Shown here: piece after piece, positions 1 through 10,113 of the stretch
Numbering within the stretch: position 1 is the stretch's first letter
Layout of the letters: each line of letters starts with the position of its first letter
Origin: Physocladia obscura
Lineage: Eukaryota > Chytridiomycota > Chytridiomycetes > Chytridiales > Chytriomycetaceae
DNA: 11,917 nt
Reading direction: 5' to 3'
Assembly: GCA_027596945.1 (NCBI GenBank)
Contig: JADGJH010001105.1
Location: forward strand, 1-11,917
Position numbers and translations under genes: made by a program
The notes under the pieces: model-generated
The model's database searches: none
Told to the model about the DNA's origin: nothing
What the model saw: only the letters and a program-made list of their open reading frames with translations

Positions 1-153
1 GACCTGATTTGATTCAATAATTTGATATTGTTTCGACTTTGAAATTATTTTTGTCAATTATGCTGCCAAAAAAGCGTATCATATTTCCCAGCATGTTCCA
101 GCAGAGCGCATACTCAAGATAAAGTTTCTTTTAATCAATTTTTAATATTGCAT
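1..153. other. unassigned left edge
   Basis: AT-rich sequence with no convincing coding region. A short plus-strand open frame (about 43-174, no ATG in frame) and an acceptor-like tttcccag near 85-92 are visible. They could be the end of a gene lying to the left, but nothing decisive is seen. Confidence 0.3.
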
Positions 154-459
154 AATGGTCGTCGTCCAAAATAGTAGGAGTAATAATAATGGTGGCTACA
201 GCTTAACCAAATTCTTTTGACTGGCAGAGTTTCTTTTGATGCTACTGCTATGATGCCATTCTTCAAGTTTGTTTATGATCTCCGTTATTTTTTTTTTTTT
301 TTCCCCAGCTATTTTTCTTGCGTCTGGCTTTGTAGGCTTAAATATGACAGCTGGTGCACATCAGCAAACATCATGGAATCCACGCAATATAGATCATTCT
401 CGTTGGCAAAGCTGCCGCATGGAATAAGGATGTCACTTTCTCATAATGAGGAGGAGTAG
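154..459 (+). other. possible small spliced gene, unrecognised
   Basis: A strong acceptor-like signal (15-T tract at 288-302, then ccccag ending at 308) is followed by an open stretch. Read with phase 1 it runs 309-427 and encodes a hydrophobic piece (AIFLASGFVGLNMTAG) then a polar tail ending in WQSCRME and TAA at 425-427. Another frame stays open to a TAG at 457-459 and ends in HNEEE. Upstream there is an ATG at 154 with GT-rich donor candidates (gtaggag near 172, gtaata near 178) and an open stretch containing FDATAMMPFFK. I could not find one donor/acceptor set that joins these pieces cleanly. If real, it would be a protein of under about 80 residues with one membrane segment. I do not recognise a family. 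It could instead be 3' UTR of a gene to the left. Confidence 0.25.
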
Positions 460-713
460 TTTGTCTTTTTTTTTTTTTATCTGTTTTTATTACGTCATAA
501 CAATTCTCAAAAATTTTATTTTTCAATGCTCTGTTTTCGAAATTCGTCGATTCAAATGAACAATTAATCTGCTAATAACCGCGGTGTTAAACGAACGATA
601 GGAGGTTTATTTGTGGAAGTATATATACCAAAAGCATAAAAGGCAACCCAAAAAGCTTAGAAAAGAAAGAAAAGAAGAAAAAAAAAAAATAAGAATTGTC
701 CATCTGAATCGAT
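460..713. other. intergenic / 3' UTR of the Bem1-like gene
   Basis: There is no coding region. The stretch holds a T tract at about 466-479, a TTACGTCATAA palindrome-like motif at about 490-500 that resembles a CRE/bZIP site, and a purine-rich tract at about 656-692 (pyrimidine-rich on the minus strand) just beyond the Bem1 stop. It probably carries the Bem1 3' UTR on the minus strand. The bZIP reading is only a motif resemblance. Confidence 0.5.
606..611 (-). terminator. polyadenylation signal AATAAA for the Bem1-like gene
   Basis: TTTATT on the plus strand is AATAAA on the minus strand, about 100 nt beyond the Bem1-like stop codon at 714-716. Position and sequence fit a canonical polyadenylation hexamer. 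Use of this site is inferred. Confidence 0.5.
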
Positions 714-3174
714 TTAAACTGGGTAAAAAACCAAATTGTCAAAATTCGTGCGCATCAACAACCCCAAATCAAAGTCATCACATAATGGAAGCTGGAATCC
801 AGATTCATCCTTATAATCTAGTCCGGCAATTTGGTTACCCAATCGCTTTTCAACTTGATCAAGCAGCTCACCATACTTGACCACTTTCGGAACATACAGA
901 ATCGCATCTGGCGCAGTACCGCCAGGCACAATCTGAACCCTTGCCATTTTTCCATCGTCATGCACAACACTGTTCTCCTCAAACGCATCCCCAGAATTCT
1001 CAATATCCAAATCCGCGGTAGTCGTCGCTGTATGGATGCTAAAGAACTTGACAACGGCGCCGCTTGTGAGGATATGTTCAGGTAGTCTAATCAAGTCCTT
1101 CAAATACGCTTCAAGGCGCGGTTGCAGCCGCGTCGCTGCTACTGCAGTGACATCACGGCTATTTATTGGAGCATGCAAGAAAGGAATCTGCCGACGTTGG
1201 TTGCCACGGCCACTTTCAACTGGAAAGAAATTCAACAAACTGACATGCAAACTCCAAAAATCATCGTGTGTGCGGTAAATCGTGTTTTGAATTGTTCCGG
1301 GATGCATTGGGATGTAATCGATTTTATAGAAGTATCTCTGATCATTGTTAAACTGACGGTGAGATTGAATTCGGACGGCTCTGATTTGCATAGTGTGCTG
1401 ATGCTGTTGACGCTGGATATGAGAGCGGCGGTTTTGAGATGGCGATCTTGGGAGTGGAATTTCAATGCTGGTTGGGCCTTGTTGGGTGTTATTGTCAATG
1501 TTTTTGGTGTTGTTGTTGGTGGCCATTCGTTTTGTGGAATGGTCTCGTGAAATCGACCTGGCAGGTGGCTTAAAGCCTTCATCTGGCGATATTGAAGGTT
1601 TAGTGATACTTTGTGGAGGTGCAGGAAGTGCTGTTGGAGGTCGTATCGGACTCTTTCCAGTAATCGATGGACGCCGAGAATTTGCGGAAGGATTGCGGGA
1701 TGCAATGTTGATAAGTTGATTGCCAATACGAGGAGCTGGGTTCCGAGAAATACGGTGTGAATATTGGGAATCTTCACTTCTAAGACTGGAACTTGGGCTT
1801 GACCGCAAACTCTGGCCATTTTGAAAATTTGTTGGACTTAATTCTTGACGAGCTGTTGCCTGAAACGGCACACGACCCATATTATTTCCAGGCAATTGGT
1901 TCGGAGCAAATCGCTGGTCCGCAGAAAATCGTTGCGCGGATTTTTCGAGACTTTGAAAATGTGATTTCGGTACAAACCCTGTCACCTTCTCTGCTGGATT
2001 GGAAACTTCGAAGAACACCGGATCTTCATTGAAAACATAAAAGAAATCCCCTGCTGAGAACGATAACTCAGTTGAATTCCTAGCTCTATAGTTTTGAATC
2101 TGAAGACGATTTCAAATCAGAATTTTGATTAGGCGGTTTGGTTTAATTAATTAATTAGTTTACCGCTTTCACGATTTTCGACGGTGGGATTTTGAACAAA
2201 TCACTCGGCTGAGAAGCTGCTCTTCGCATCGGCTGTGGTTGTAGAGGATTTGATGGAGTTTGTATCGCAAATGGGCTGGTCGGAACTCTCAAATTTGCCC
2301 CATTTTGCCGTAAAACGGGCGTGGAACCACCGCTTACAGTACTTCTTGGGCTTGGCTGGAGGGATATAGCTCGATCGGTCGTCAAAGAATCTCGCATTGT
2401 TGAAGCAGGGCTGTTTGCTTCTGGCATTTTTGCGTTAGTCGGCAAATCATAGTCTCGTCTCGGAGAGTATTCATAAACTGCATGTAGGTCCTCCTTTTTT
2501 TCTTGAGAATACATTGATTCAGATTGCGGGCGTTCCTCTCTTGTCAGAGTTGAGCTGTCATCCACGACTGAAAATTGATCTTCGTCTTTTTTGATCTGAT
2601 AGACAGAGTAAAGATCGTCTTTTCTTGCAGCTGGCTCATACGTCGATTGCAGTTCTTTTGGTGGTCTTTCGGCATATCCGCGCAAATTTTTTGCTGAAGT
2701 TGTCTGCGCTTTAACATAATGATTGATCGCGTTATCCAGCAAACTACTATAATCGTCGTCATCGACAGCAACTTCTTCCAGGCGGCGGCTTAATGAGTCC
2801 TCACCCATCACACTTCCTCCATACTCCGCGTCAGTATCATAAATCGAGTGGATTTCGGGGTTTGTGTATTTGCTGATAGTGCTAGAATGATCCGAGTTTT
2901 TTTGATTCAGCCCCCCATTACGCAGTCTGCCGCTGGAACCAGGATCCACATTTTGTCGAAAAGTAAGTTCCGGCGTTTGTTGCGCTGGTTGTATTTGCTG
3001 ATTGCGTTGTGGTTGCACCTGTAGAGGTTGCTGATAATTTATCACCTGGCGGTAGACTGGCGAAACAGCGCGAGTTCGTCCAGCCCCCACTCGCCGCACT
3101 TCGATTTCGCCGTGCGAATGCGCGCGCGCTCGACCGCCGCCATACCCAGCACCCGAAGAATTAGAATTTTTCAT
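714..3174 (-). CDS. BEM1: Bem1-like polarity scaffold (SH3-PX-PB1)
   Basis: Two coding exons, 3174-2164 and 2099-714, give about 798 residues. The 64-nt phase-0 intron (gtaaac...cttcag) lies inside the SH3 coding sequence. Domains: a disordered, Ser/Gln/Pro-rich N-terminus (1-330); SH3 at about 332-390, with ALYDY-like IQNYRA, ELSFSAGDFF and GFVPKSHF; a second disordered linker; PX at about 575-692, with YRTHDDFWSL matching the phosphoinositide-binding R-x-x-x-D-F core and a proline-containing QIPFLHAP loop; PB1 at about 721-798 up to the stop. In yeast, Bem1 links Cdc42, its GEF Cdc24 (via PB1) and PAK kinases at membrane polarity sites. Yeast Bem1 has two SH3 domains; only one, matching the second, is seen here, and the 92-bp upstream gap leaves no room for another. 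The ATG at 3174 is the first in frame. The domain order makes the family assignment firm; function is inferred from family. Confidence 0.9.
2100..2163 (-). other. intron splitting the Bem1-like SH3 domain
   Basis: Minus-strand donor gtaaac at 2163 and acceptor cttcag ending at 2100, with candidate branch sequences ctaattaat and cctaatc. Unspliced, the upstream frame stops two codons into the intron and the downstream frame has a stop just before the acceptor. Splicing joins PPSKIVKA to IQNYRARNSTELSF, which rebuilds SH3 strand one and the RT loop. Phase 0, 64 nt. Confidence 0.88.
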
Positions 3175-3266
3175 CCGTTTGTCTGGCGTAACTCAGAAAA
3201 TTCAAAATCAAATTTTTTTTTTTTAGTCACGTTCTTTTCCTTTGTCCCCCATCTTTCTCTATAACA
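3175..3266. promoter_or_regulatory. shared bidirectional promoter, Bem1-like / EB1-like
   Basis: Only 92 bp separate the start codons of two divergent genes, so both promoters and 5' UTRs must share or overlap this stretch. It contains an A/T-rich block with a T12 tract at about 3212-3223, a GTCACGTT (E-box-like) motif at about 3226-3233, and a pyrimidine-rich run leading to ataacaATG of the EB1 gene. No clear TATA box is seen. Individual sites are not proven. Confidence 0.6.
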
Positions 3267-4881
3267 ATGACTGAATCTAAAACTGAACTGCTAGGATGGC
3301 TGAATGACCTTCTCCAGCTTGAATATTCTCGTGTTGAACAATGTGGAAATGGTATAAAGTGATTCTCCTGTCATGAGTATTTTAAAGACGCTTCTCACAG
3401 GTGCCGCATTCTGCCAAATCATCGACTCTATATATGGTTATATTTTTCTCAGTCTGAAAACACACTCTACTAAAAAACTTTCTGTCCCATAATACACACT
3501 ACAGGAACCGTTCCTCTGTCAAGAGTGAAATTTAACTCCACAAACGAATATGACTATATAAACAACTTTAAAATACTACAATCGGCATTCAATAAACACA
3601 GCATAGAGAGAGTAAGTAATAAATTAGTAATTTTTGAGCTTAATGGCCTCCGTGAAAATTCAGAATGTGCCCATTGATAAATTGATTAAATGCCGTTACA
3701 GTAACAATCTTGAATTCTTGCAATGGATAAAAAAATATTGGGATGCTTTCTATCCAGGTGGAAAATACAATGCTCTTGCAAGGAGAAACGGTAGCGCGAG
3801 CACAAAACCCCAAACTCCACTTCAAAAAAGCAGCACTGCCGCATCAGCAACGCGACTTTCCGCAAAAACAAATAGCGCACTTAAAGAGCGAGCTGAATCT
3901 GTGGTCAGTTTCAAACCGACTTCTACGGCTTCGCGAAGTAGAAGAGGCTCTGAGTCCTCTGTGGGCAGTAATATTATGGGGAAAACTATGAAAAGGTACC
4001 CAGCTACAATCAACAAACAATGTAACTTAAAAAAAATAAAATAAAAAAATTTAGCTCCACAGCAAATGTTAACCAAATATCATCCAGATCAGCGTCATCT
4101 GCGGTATTGAAGAAATCGCAATCAGCCGCTCGATTTAACAATGACCAACGGCAATCACAAAAGCCAAAGTCAGATGAACACTTGATATCCGAATTGAAAA
4201 ATCAAGTAGCTGATCTGAAAGTAGCAGCTGATACACTTGAACGCGAAAGAAATTTTTATTACCTGAAATTACGAGATTTGGAAGTTTTGGTTCTTGAGAA
4301 ACTAGAAAGTGTACGTTAAATTTCTAATTGATAGTTGCTTCACTTACAATACATCACAGGCAGAACAGCTGACATTTGTGCAAGATATTCAAGCCATTCT
4401 TTACGCCACAGAAGAAGGTTTTATTCGTCCGGGGAAAAACACCACACAGAAGTTGGAACCTACTCCAATTAGCATTTCTTCGCAGGAGACAAAAATTTTA
4501 AATCTTGAGCAAGCTCAATCAAGAGAAACAGAAGTTGTATCCGTCGGAGTTAATGAATTTGAATTCAAAAGGACGGATGATTATGTTCCTTCCCACAGCC
4601 AAAAAGGCAGTCGGCGAAGCTCGGCTCCATTTATCAGTAGCCGATCAGGATCGTCATCGAATTGTAACAGTGCAAGGGTTTCAGTCGTATCAGGAAATCC
4701 AACAACATCTAGTAAGTCAGCGCTGATGTTTGTATCATTTCGAAAGGAGCCACCAGAATTACCAGGAAAATCTTCAACTGGTTCGCGGAATTCTGTCACT
4801 CGGTTTTCCAAACTGGAAAAAGATGATAGTAAAACTGTATCTGGTGAATTTGGAATGTTTGGAGATGGTTCTGGAGAGTAA
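3267..4881 (+). CDS. EB1/Mal3-family microtubule plus-end-binding protein
   Basis: Six coding exons: 3267-3351, 3401-3436, 3505-3611, 3664-3995, 4055-4310 and 4360-4881 (1338 nt, 445 residues). All introns have GT...AG borders and the frame closes exactly. The calponin-homology domain (about 1-117) shows ELLGWLNDLL, GAAFCQIIDSIYG, the VKF...EYDYINNFKILQ block and IDKLIKCRYSNNLEFLQWIKKYWDAFY, the EB1 microtubule-binding fold. A Ser/Arg-rich linker follows. A coiled coil then leads into the EB-homology dimerisation domain (about 226-297) with the signature FYYLKLRDLE and ILYATEEGF. EB1 proteins track growing microtubule ends and recruit partners. The tail beyond about 300 is long, Ser-rich and acidic and ends FGDGSGE, without the EEY/F motif of animal EB1. 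Exon 2 is only 36 nt. At 445 residues it is longer than the roughly 270-340 usual in the family. Confidence 0.92.
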
Positions 4882-4993
4882 AAAAATTTTGGCCAGTATA
4901 ATATGCTTGGCTGTCAAAAATTTATTGTTTTTCTATTTATTTATGGGTATTATATGTCCCGTTTTTTCATTTCTAAAAAAAGATATTTGAACC

Positions 4994-5996
4994 ATGTCAC
5001 AAGATTTACAATTATCGCAAGTTGTGCCTTTCGGAGGCATTGGTAGGCAAGTGTTTTTCGTCATTCCAATGAATTAATCTGTTTGATTGCTCTGTTTTCA
5101 GCGTGTGCAATGATCTTTCATTTTCTCAATAAGCCTCAACATATTGTTAATCCACAAAACCACGAGCGTGAAATCCATGTACTGCCTTGGGTTCTTGAAA
5201 TCAACTATGGGATTGCGTATCTTATGTATTCGCAATTCCAAGGCGATGACTTTTTGTTTGTTCAAGCAATTCCGGTTAGTCGTGGCTATGTTACGCTAGA
5301 TATCTTTATGTGATACTGAAATTCAATTAGCTTCTGATGAGTGGAATGGCGCAGACTTTACATTGGCACCCTTTCTACAACAAAAAAATTCGTCGATTTC
5401 ACGAGTACCTCCTCTTTTTCTCGCTTGCAATAGTCTTGATTGCGAATGCTGCAACAACAGTCTACTTTAAAAGCAAAAACACTTCAGTTCAGCGAATCGG
5501 AAGTGGTGCCCCAGTTGTTTTAATGTCTTTTCTCACAGCGGCTACACTTTTGGTGGAAAAGTGGAGATTGTTGATAGGTACTCAACCTGACGGTAAAGAA
5601 GTTATGGCATGTGCCTTCGGATTTGCAAGTGCAGCATTGTGGACGGTTTATGGATTTTGGGGAACTGGTGGTGACTGGGTTGTTTGTTCGTCTGGTATCA
5701 TTTTCTTGGTATTTGGGGTCGGACATGCAGCAATGATAGTGTATGCGATAATTTACAATGGAGGTATTGACATGGGATGGGATAATGAGGAAGAAAGTGA
5801 TGCGGATATTATGGTCGACCGATTCAATAGGGAGCCTGCAGTTGTAGCACATCCGATTATGAATACGGACATGAGCTTTGGTAGACGACAAACCGGGCAG
5901 GAAGATGCCGGTGAGGGCAGCCGCAATGAGTATCCCGCAAGATCAAGACGTTCACAGCGGGAGAGTGGATATGCGCCTGAGTTTGCTGCATTTTAA
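4994..5996 (+). CDS. seven-TM SWEET/MtN3 (PQ-loop)-like membrane protein
   Basis: Three coding exons, 4994-5042, 5102-5274 and 5331-5996, give 295 residues. Introns are gtaggc...tttcag (59 nt, phase 1) and gttagt...aattag (56 nt, phase 0). I count seven hydrophobic segments near residues 11-25, 43-60, 67-86, 98-120, 131-155, 163-184 and 189-215, then a soluble acidic and Arg/Ser-rich tail of about 80 residues. Two halves look alike in SWEET fashion: LPWVLEINYGIAYLMY in the first and ASAALWTVYGFWG followed by VGHAAMIVYAIIYNG in the second, fitting a 3-1-3 triple-helix-bundle layout. If it is a SWEET, it would be a uniporter for sugars across plasma or organelle membranes. The resemblance is by eye and moderate; another PQ-loop or unknown 7-TM family is possible. 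It follows EB1 by 112 bp on the same strand. Confidence 0.55.
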
Positions 5997-6053
5997 CTTA
6001 TTGCAGTATTTGAAGGGGGTGGAACGAAAAAACCAAGCTTTGATTTTCTCAAC

Positions 6054-6068
6054 AAAAAAAAAAAAAAA
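6054..6068 (+). repeat. A15 homopolymer tract
   Basis: Fifteen A residues, followed by TATAAAAAAAA at about 6075-6085, lie in the 93-bp gap between the SWEET-like stop and the TTC5-like start. The pair may act as a nucleosome-excluding poly(dA:dT) promoter element with a TATA-like box for the downstream gene. This role is inferred from position only. Confidence 0.5.
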
Positions 6069-6089
6069 CATCCTATAAAAAAAACGAAG

Positions 6090-8406
6090 ATGGGAAGCAA
6101 CCGCAAGAAGGGAAAGGGATCAAAAGAAAAGCAGCGAAAGGATAAACACACTGTGCAAATGCAAGGCGAGGAAGAGAAAATTGCTGATGAAATTGCGCTG
6201 TGTGCCGAAACCCAAACAACAGCTGAGGTCTCAGCAATGACTACTCCGGACGAAGACGCAAAAACAACGATTGTTCTGACGCCAACTCTGGATTTGATTC
6301 CGGTTCAAATTCCCGACCAAGTATTTGCACCGCCATCATCACCACTGCGCGACACTACACCGCTGCGCCTGCAACTTAACCAACGTTGTATTGCTGACCT
6401 TCTTCCGCTGCCAGAACTTCAATCTCAAGTCCAAATAAAAGCTGACAAATTCTCATTAGAGCCTGTTCCATCATCGTACACTACACCGTCACTCGATTTT
6501 CCAGTCTTTTCGTCTCATCTTGCCACTCTGATTTCACGTATTAGCGCCTACAGACTCGATTTTTCCAGTCTGGATCTTCATTTCCCTCTTTCTGAAATTG
6601 AGGCAGTAGAAGCCTCAAAACGGCACAATTTATCGATTGTATTGATGGTCAAAGAAGCAATTGTCTGTATTTCTTACTATTCATTAAATCCCCTTAATCA
6701 CATCAACTCTTAATTTGCGCGTTTTTCCCCAAAAAACAGGCACATTTCAATGCACTCACTTGTCAGCCAAAAATTATATCACGCGCAGTTGCATCAGCAC
6801 AATCATCTCTCTTTGATTCTGGAGCAGTCACATATCCTACCCAAATTATTGTCACAGTCGCACCAACACTTCGTTTAGTTACAAAAGTTACGCCACCAGA
6901 GAGTAGCATCAGTAATATCAATTTCTCTGGCCGTTCCTCTCCAGAGTTGCCTAAAATCTCGCCTTATGCTGGCTTGATTTCATGTCTCAACAGCCCACAC
7001 GTATCGTTCGATATCACACTTATACCAAAGTCTCGAGCTTCGTACCATCTCATCCGTGCCAAAATATATGCGTTACTTCCTTGGAAAGATCCGCGCGTTG
7101 AGGAAGATTTGGGGCGTTGCTTAAAACTTGATCCGACTTGTTATGAGGCATATAATCTGATGGGTGAATGGTATTGCAGAGGAGGAAGTGATTCTTCTGT
7201 TGCTCATAGAGATTATATTGACGGATGGAAACTGGGAAAAACTTGTTTTGAAAAAGGATTAAAAGTGGTAAGATTTTGTATTCACACTACGTTATTTCTT
7301 TCATTTTTTTCCTTTCAATTATTGAATTTTCCGAAGCAACGAAACTCCGAAGGATTGCTGTTATTAGCTCAGGTAATTCGTGCTCAAGGTCAAAGTCAAG
7401 CTGATATCGAAGAAAGCGAAAAGCTATGCCGCGAAGCTTTGGGAATGAATGAAAAGAATGGGAAGGCTTGGTGTAAGTTTTCCTTGTTTTCTCATTTATT
7501 TTTATTTATTTATTTTTTAATATTTATTTTTCAAAAACCAGTTGGTCTTGGTTGCGTTTTTCTAAAAAAGTTTTTCTCATTTGGGTTTGATTTTTCAGTT
7601 CTACAAGATTCTCTTGACTATTTCAACAATGCGGTAAACATGAGTATATTTTTTAGGGGTGTATTTGTTCTGTTGTTTCTTACACAAATTTTTTAGGAAT
7701 TTGATGAGGAAATGGTACACGACGCTGACGTTTACGGGAATCGCGCAAAAATTCACCAATACAGTGAAAATTATACCCAAGCAATTGCCGATTTTAAAAA
7801 AAGCGCCCGCCTTGATCCTTTTAAAACAGGTCCAAACAATTGGCGTATAATAAGGGAGCTTCGGGAGCTTGTAATGAGTGTTTACGCTGCTGTTCGACAT
7901 TGTCAATCAACCCAAGCAAAACGCGTTAAAAATTATTCTCTACATAGTAATAATCCCTTCACTGATGTTGCGGCGGATCTCGGAGGAATTAAAGATGCCG
8001 CAACAGATTCTGTTGTAGGATTTTGTATGAAAAATGATGTCCACGATGGAAAGTTTGTTTGGTTGCAGATTCTTGGATGCCTTGTTGATGAGGGATTGCC
8101 CAGAGCATTTGTGGCTGTTGATATGAAGGGATTCTGCTTTGGAGTGTCCGTATTCAATATAACTGCTCCAATCACAGCTGGAGATGAGCTTTATGTCCGT
8201 TCGCCATGCATTTCCAATATTGAATTGCAGTTCGGAGAAGTATGATTGTTTGATTATGAAACCTTTTTTTACTAATTTTTGGGAATTAGAACAAAATCAA
8301 GTATGTGAATTTACGCATCGATCGTCCGTCTTATGTTTCAGTGAATGGCCGTCTGTTGTCAAAGCGAAACGTTGCATTGACAGAAGTTCGTTTTGAAAAT
8401 ATCTGA
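6090..8406 (+). CDS. TTC5/STRAP-like TPR and OB-fold protein
   Basis: Six exons: 6090-6638 (or to 6662), 6740-7267, 7337-7472, 7542-7633, 7697-8239 and 8290-8406, about 654-662 residues. The 3' half matches TTC5 in order. TPR units follow each other: the YALLPWKDPRVEEDLGRCLK region, YEAYNLMGEWYCRGG, GKAWFGLGCVFLKKFFSFG (this motif forms only when intron 7473-7541 is removed) and YGNRAKIHQYSENYTQAIAD. A C-terminal OB-fold then contains FGVSVFNITAPITAGDELYV and a last strand LRIDRPSYVSVNGR, like the TTC5 ending. TTC5 is a p300 cofactor in stress responses and, in animals, binds nascent tubulin at the ribosome to trigger tubulin mRNA decay. The N-terminal 180 residues (Lys-rich start, then low complexity) are extra compared with the roughly 440-residue animal protein and are not recognised. 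The exon 1 donor is uncertain: GTATTG at 6639 is preferred over GTCTGT at 6663. Confidence 0.78.
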
Positions 8407-8435
8407 AATATTTACTATATTATTATTTTAATTAC

Positions 8436-8441
8436 AATAAA
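8436..8441 (+). terminator. polyadenylation signal AATAAA for the TTC5-like gene
   Basis: AATAAA lies 30 nt after the TTC5-like stop codon at 8404-8406, in the 60-bp gap between two convergent genes. Confidence 0.6.
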
Positions 8442-8448
8442 TTGATTT

Positions 8449-8454
8449 TTTATT
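8449..8454 (-). terminator. polyadenylation signal AATAAA for the ADH gene
   Basis: TTTATT on the plus strand reads AATAAA on the minus strand, 12 nt beyond the ADH stop. It lies past the plus-strand signal at 8436-8441, so each transcript's 3' end must run into the other's signal and probably into its coding sequence. Confidence 0.55.
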
Positions 8455-8466
8455 CATGTTCCAAGA

Positions 8467-10064
<1,598 letters not shown>

Positions 10065-10092
10065 TTGAGAGGAAAAGAAAATGAATACAATG

Positions 10093-10098
10093 TTTATT
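10093..10098 (-). terminator. polyadenylation signal AATAAA for the RhoGAP gene
   Basis: AATAAA on the minus strand sits in the 49-bp gap between the RhoGAP stop (10114-10116) and the ADH start (10064). The RhoGAP 3' end, the ADH promoter and the ADH 5' UTR therefore must overlap. Confidence 0.55.
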
Positions 10099-10113
10099 CG
10101 AAATATTGACTAA

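Noticed and set aside
545..570. tRNA B-box-like cgattcaaatga
   Set aside because: No A-box at proper spacing and no cloverleaf pairing could be drawn.
656..692. purine-rich tract as a repeat or transposon end
   Set aside because: No terminal repeats or target duplication. It is best seen as the pyrimidine-rich 3' UTR start of the Bem1-like gene.
611..880. plus-strand open frame with Lys-rich start
   Set aside because: It runs antisense through the Bem1 PB1 coding sequence and owes its lysines to the A-rich tract.
1232..1819. 195-codon minus-strand frame inside the Bem1-like gene
   Set aside because: It is a shadow of the PX and linker coding frame, with no recognisable domain.
4712..4746. 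gtaagt...cgaaag as a seventh EB1 intron
   Set aside because: It would be only 35 nt, shorter than any other intron here, and it shifts the frame into an early stop. The unspliced reading keeps the Ser-rich composition to the end.
5520..5891. minus-strand Cys/His-rich frame resembling a zinc-finger protein
   Set aside because: It is antisense to the SWEET-like exon 3. The cysteines and histidines have no regular spacing and there are no splice signals.
7571..7598. short intron gttttt...tttcag in the TTC5-like gene
   Set aside because: It would be 29 nt or so. The unspliced reading FLKKFFSFGFDFSVLQDSLDY matches the TTC5 helix and keeps the frame.
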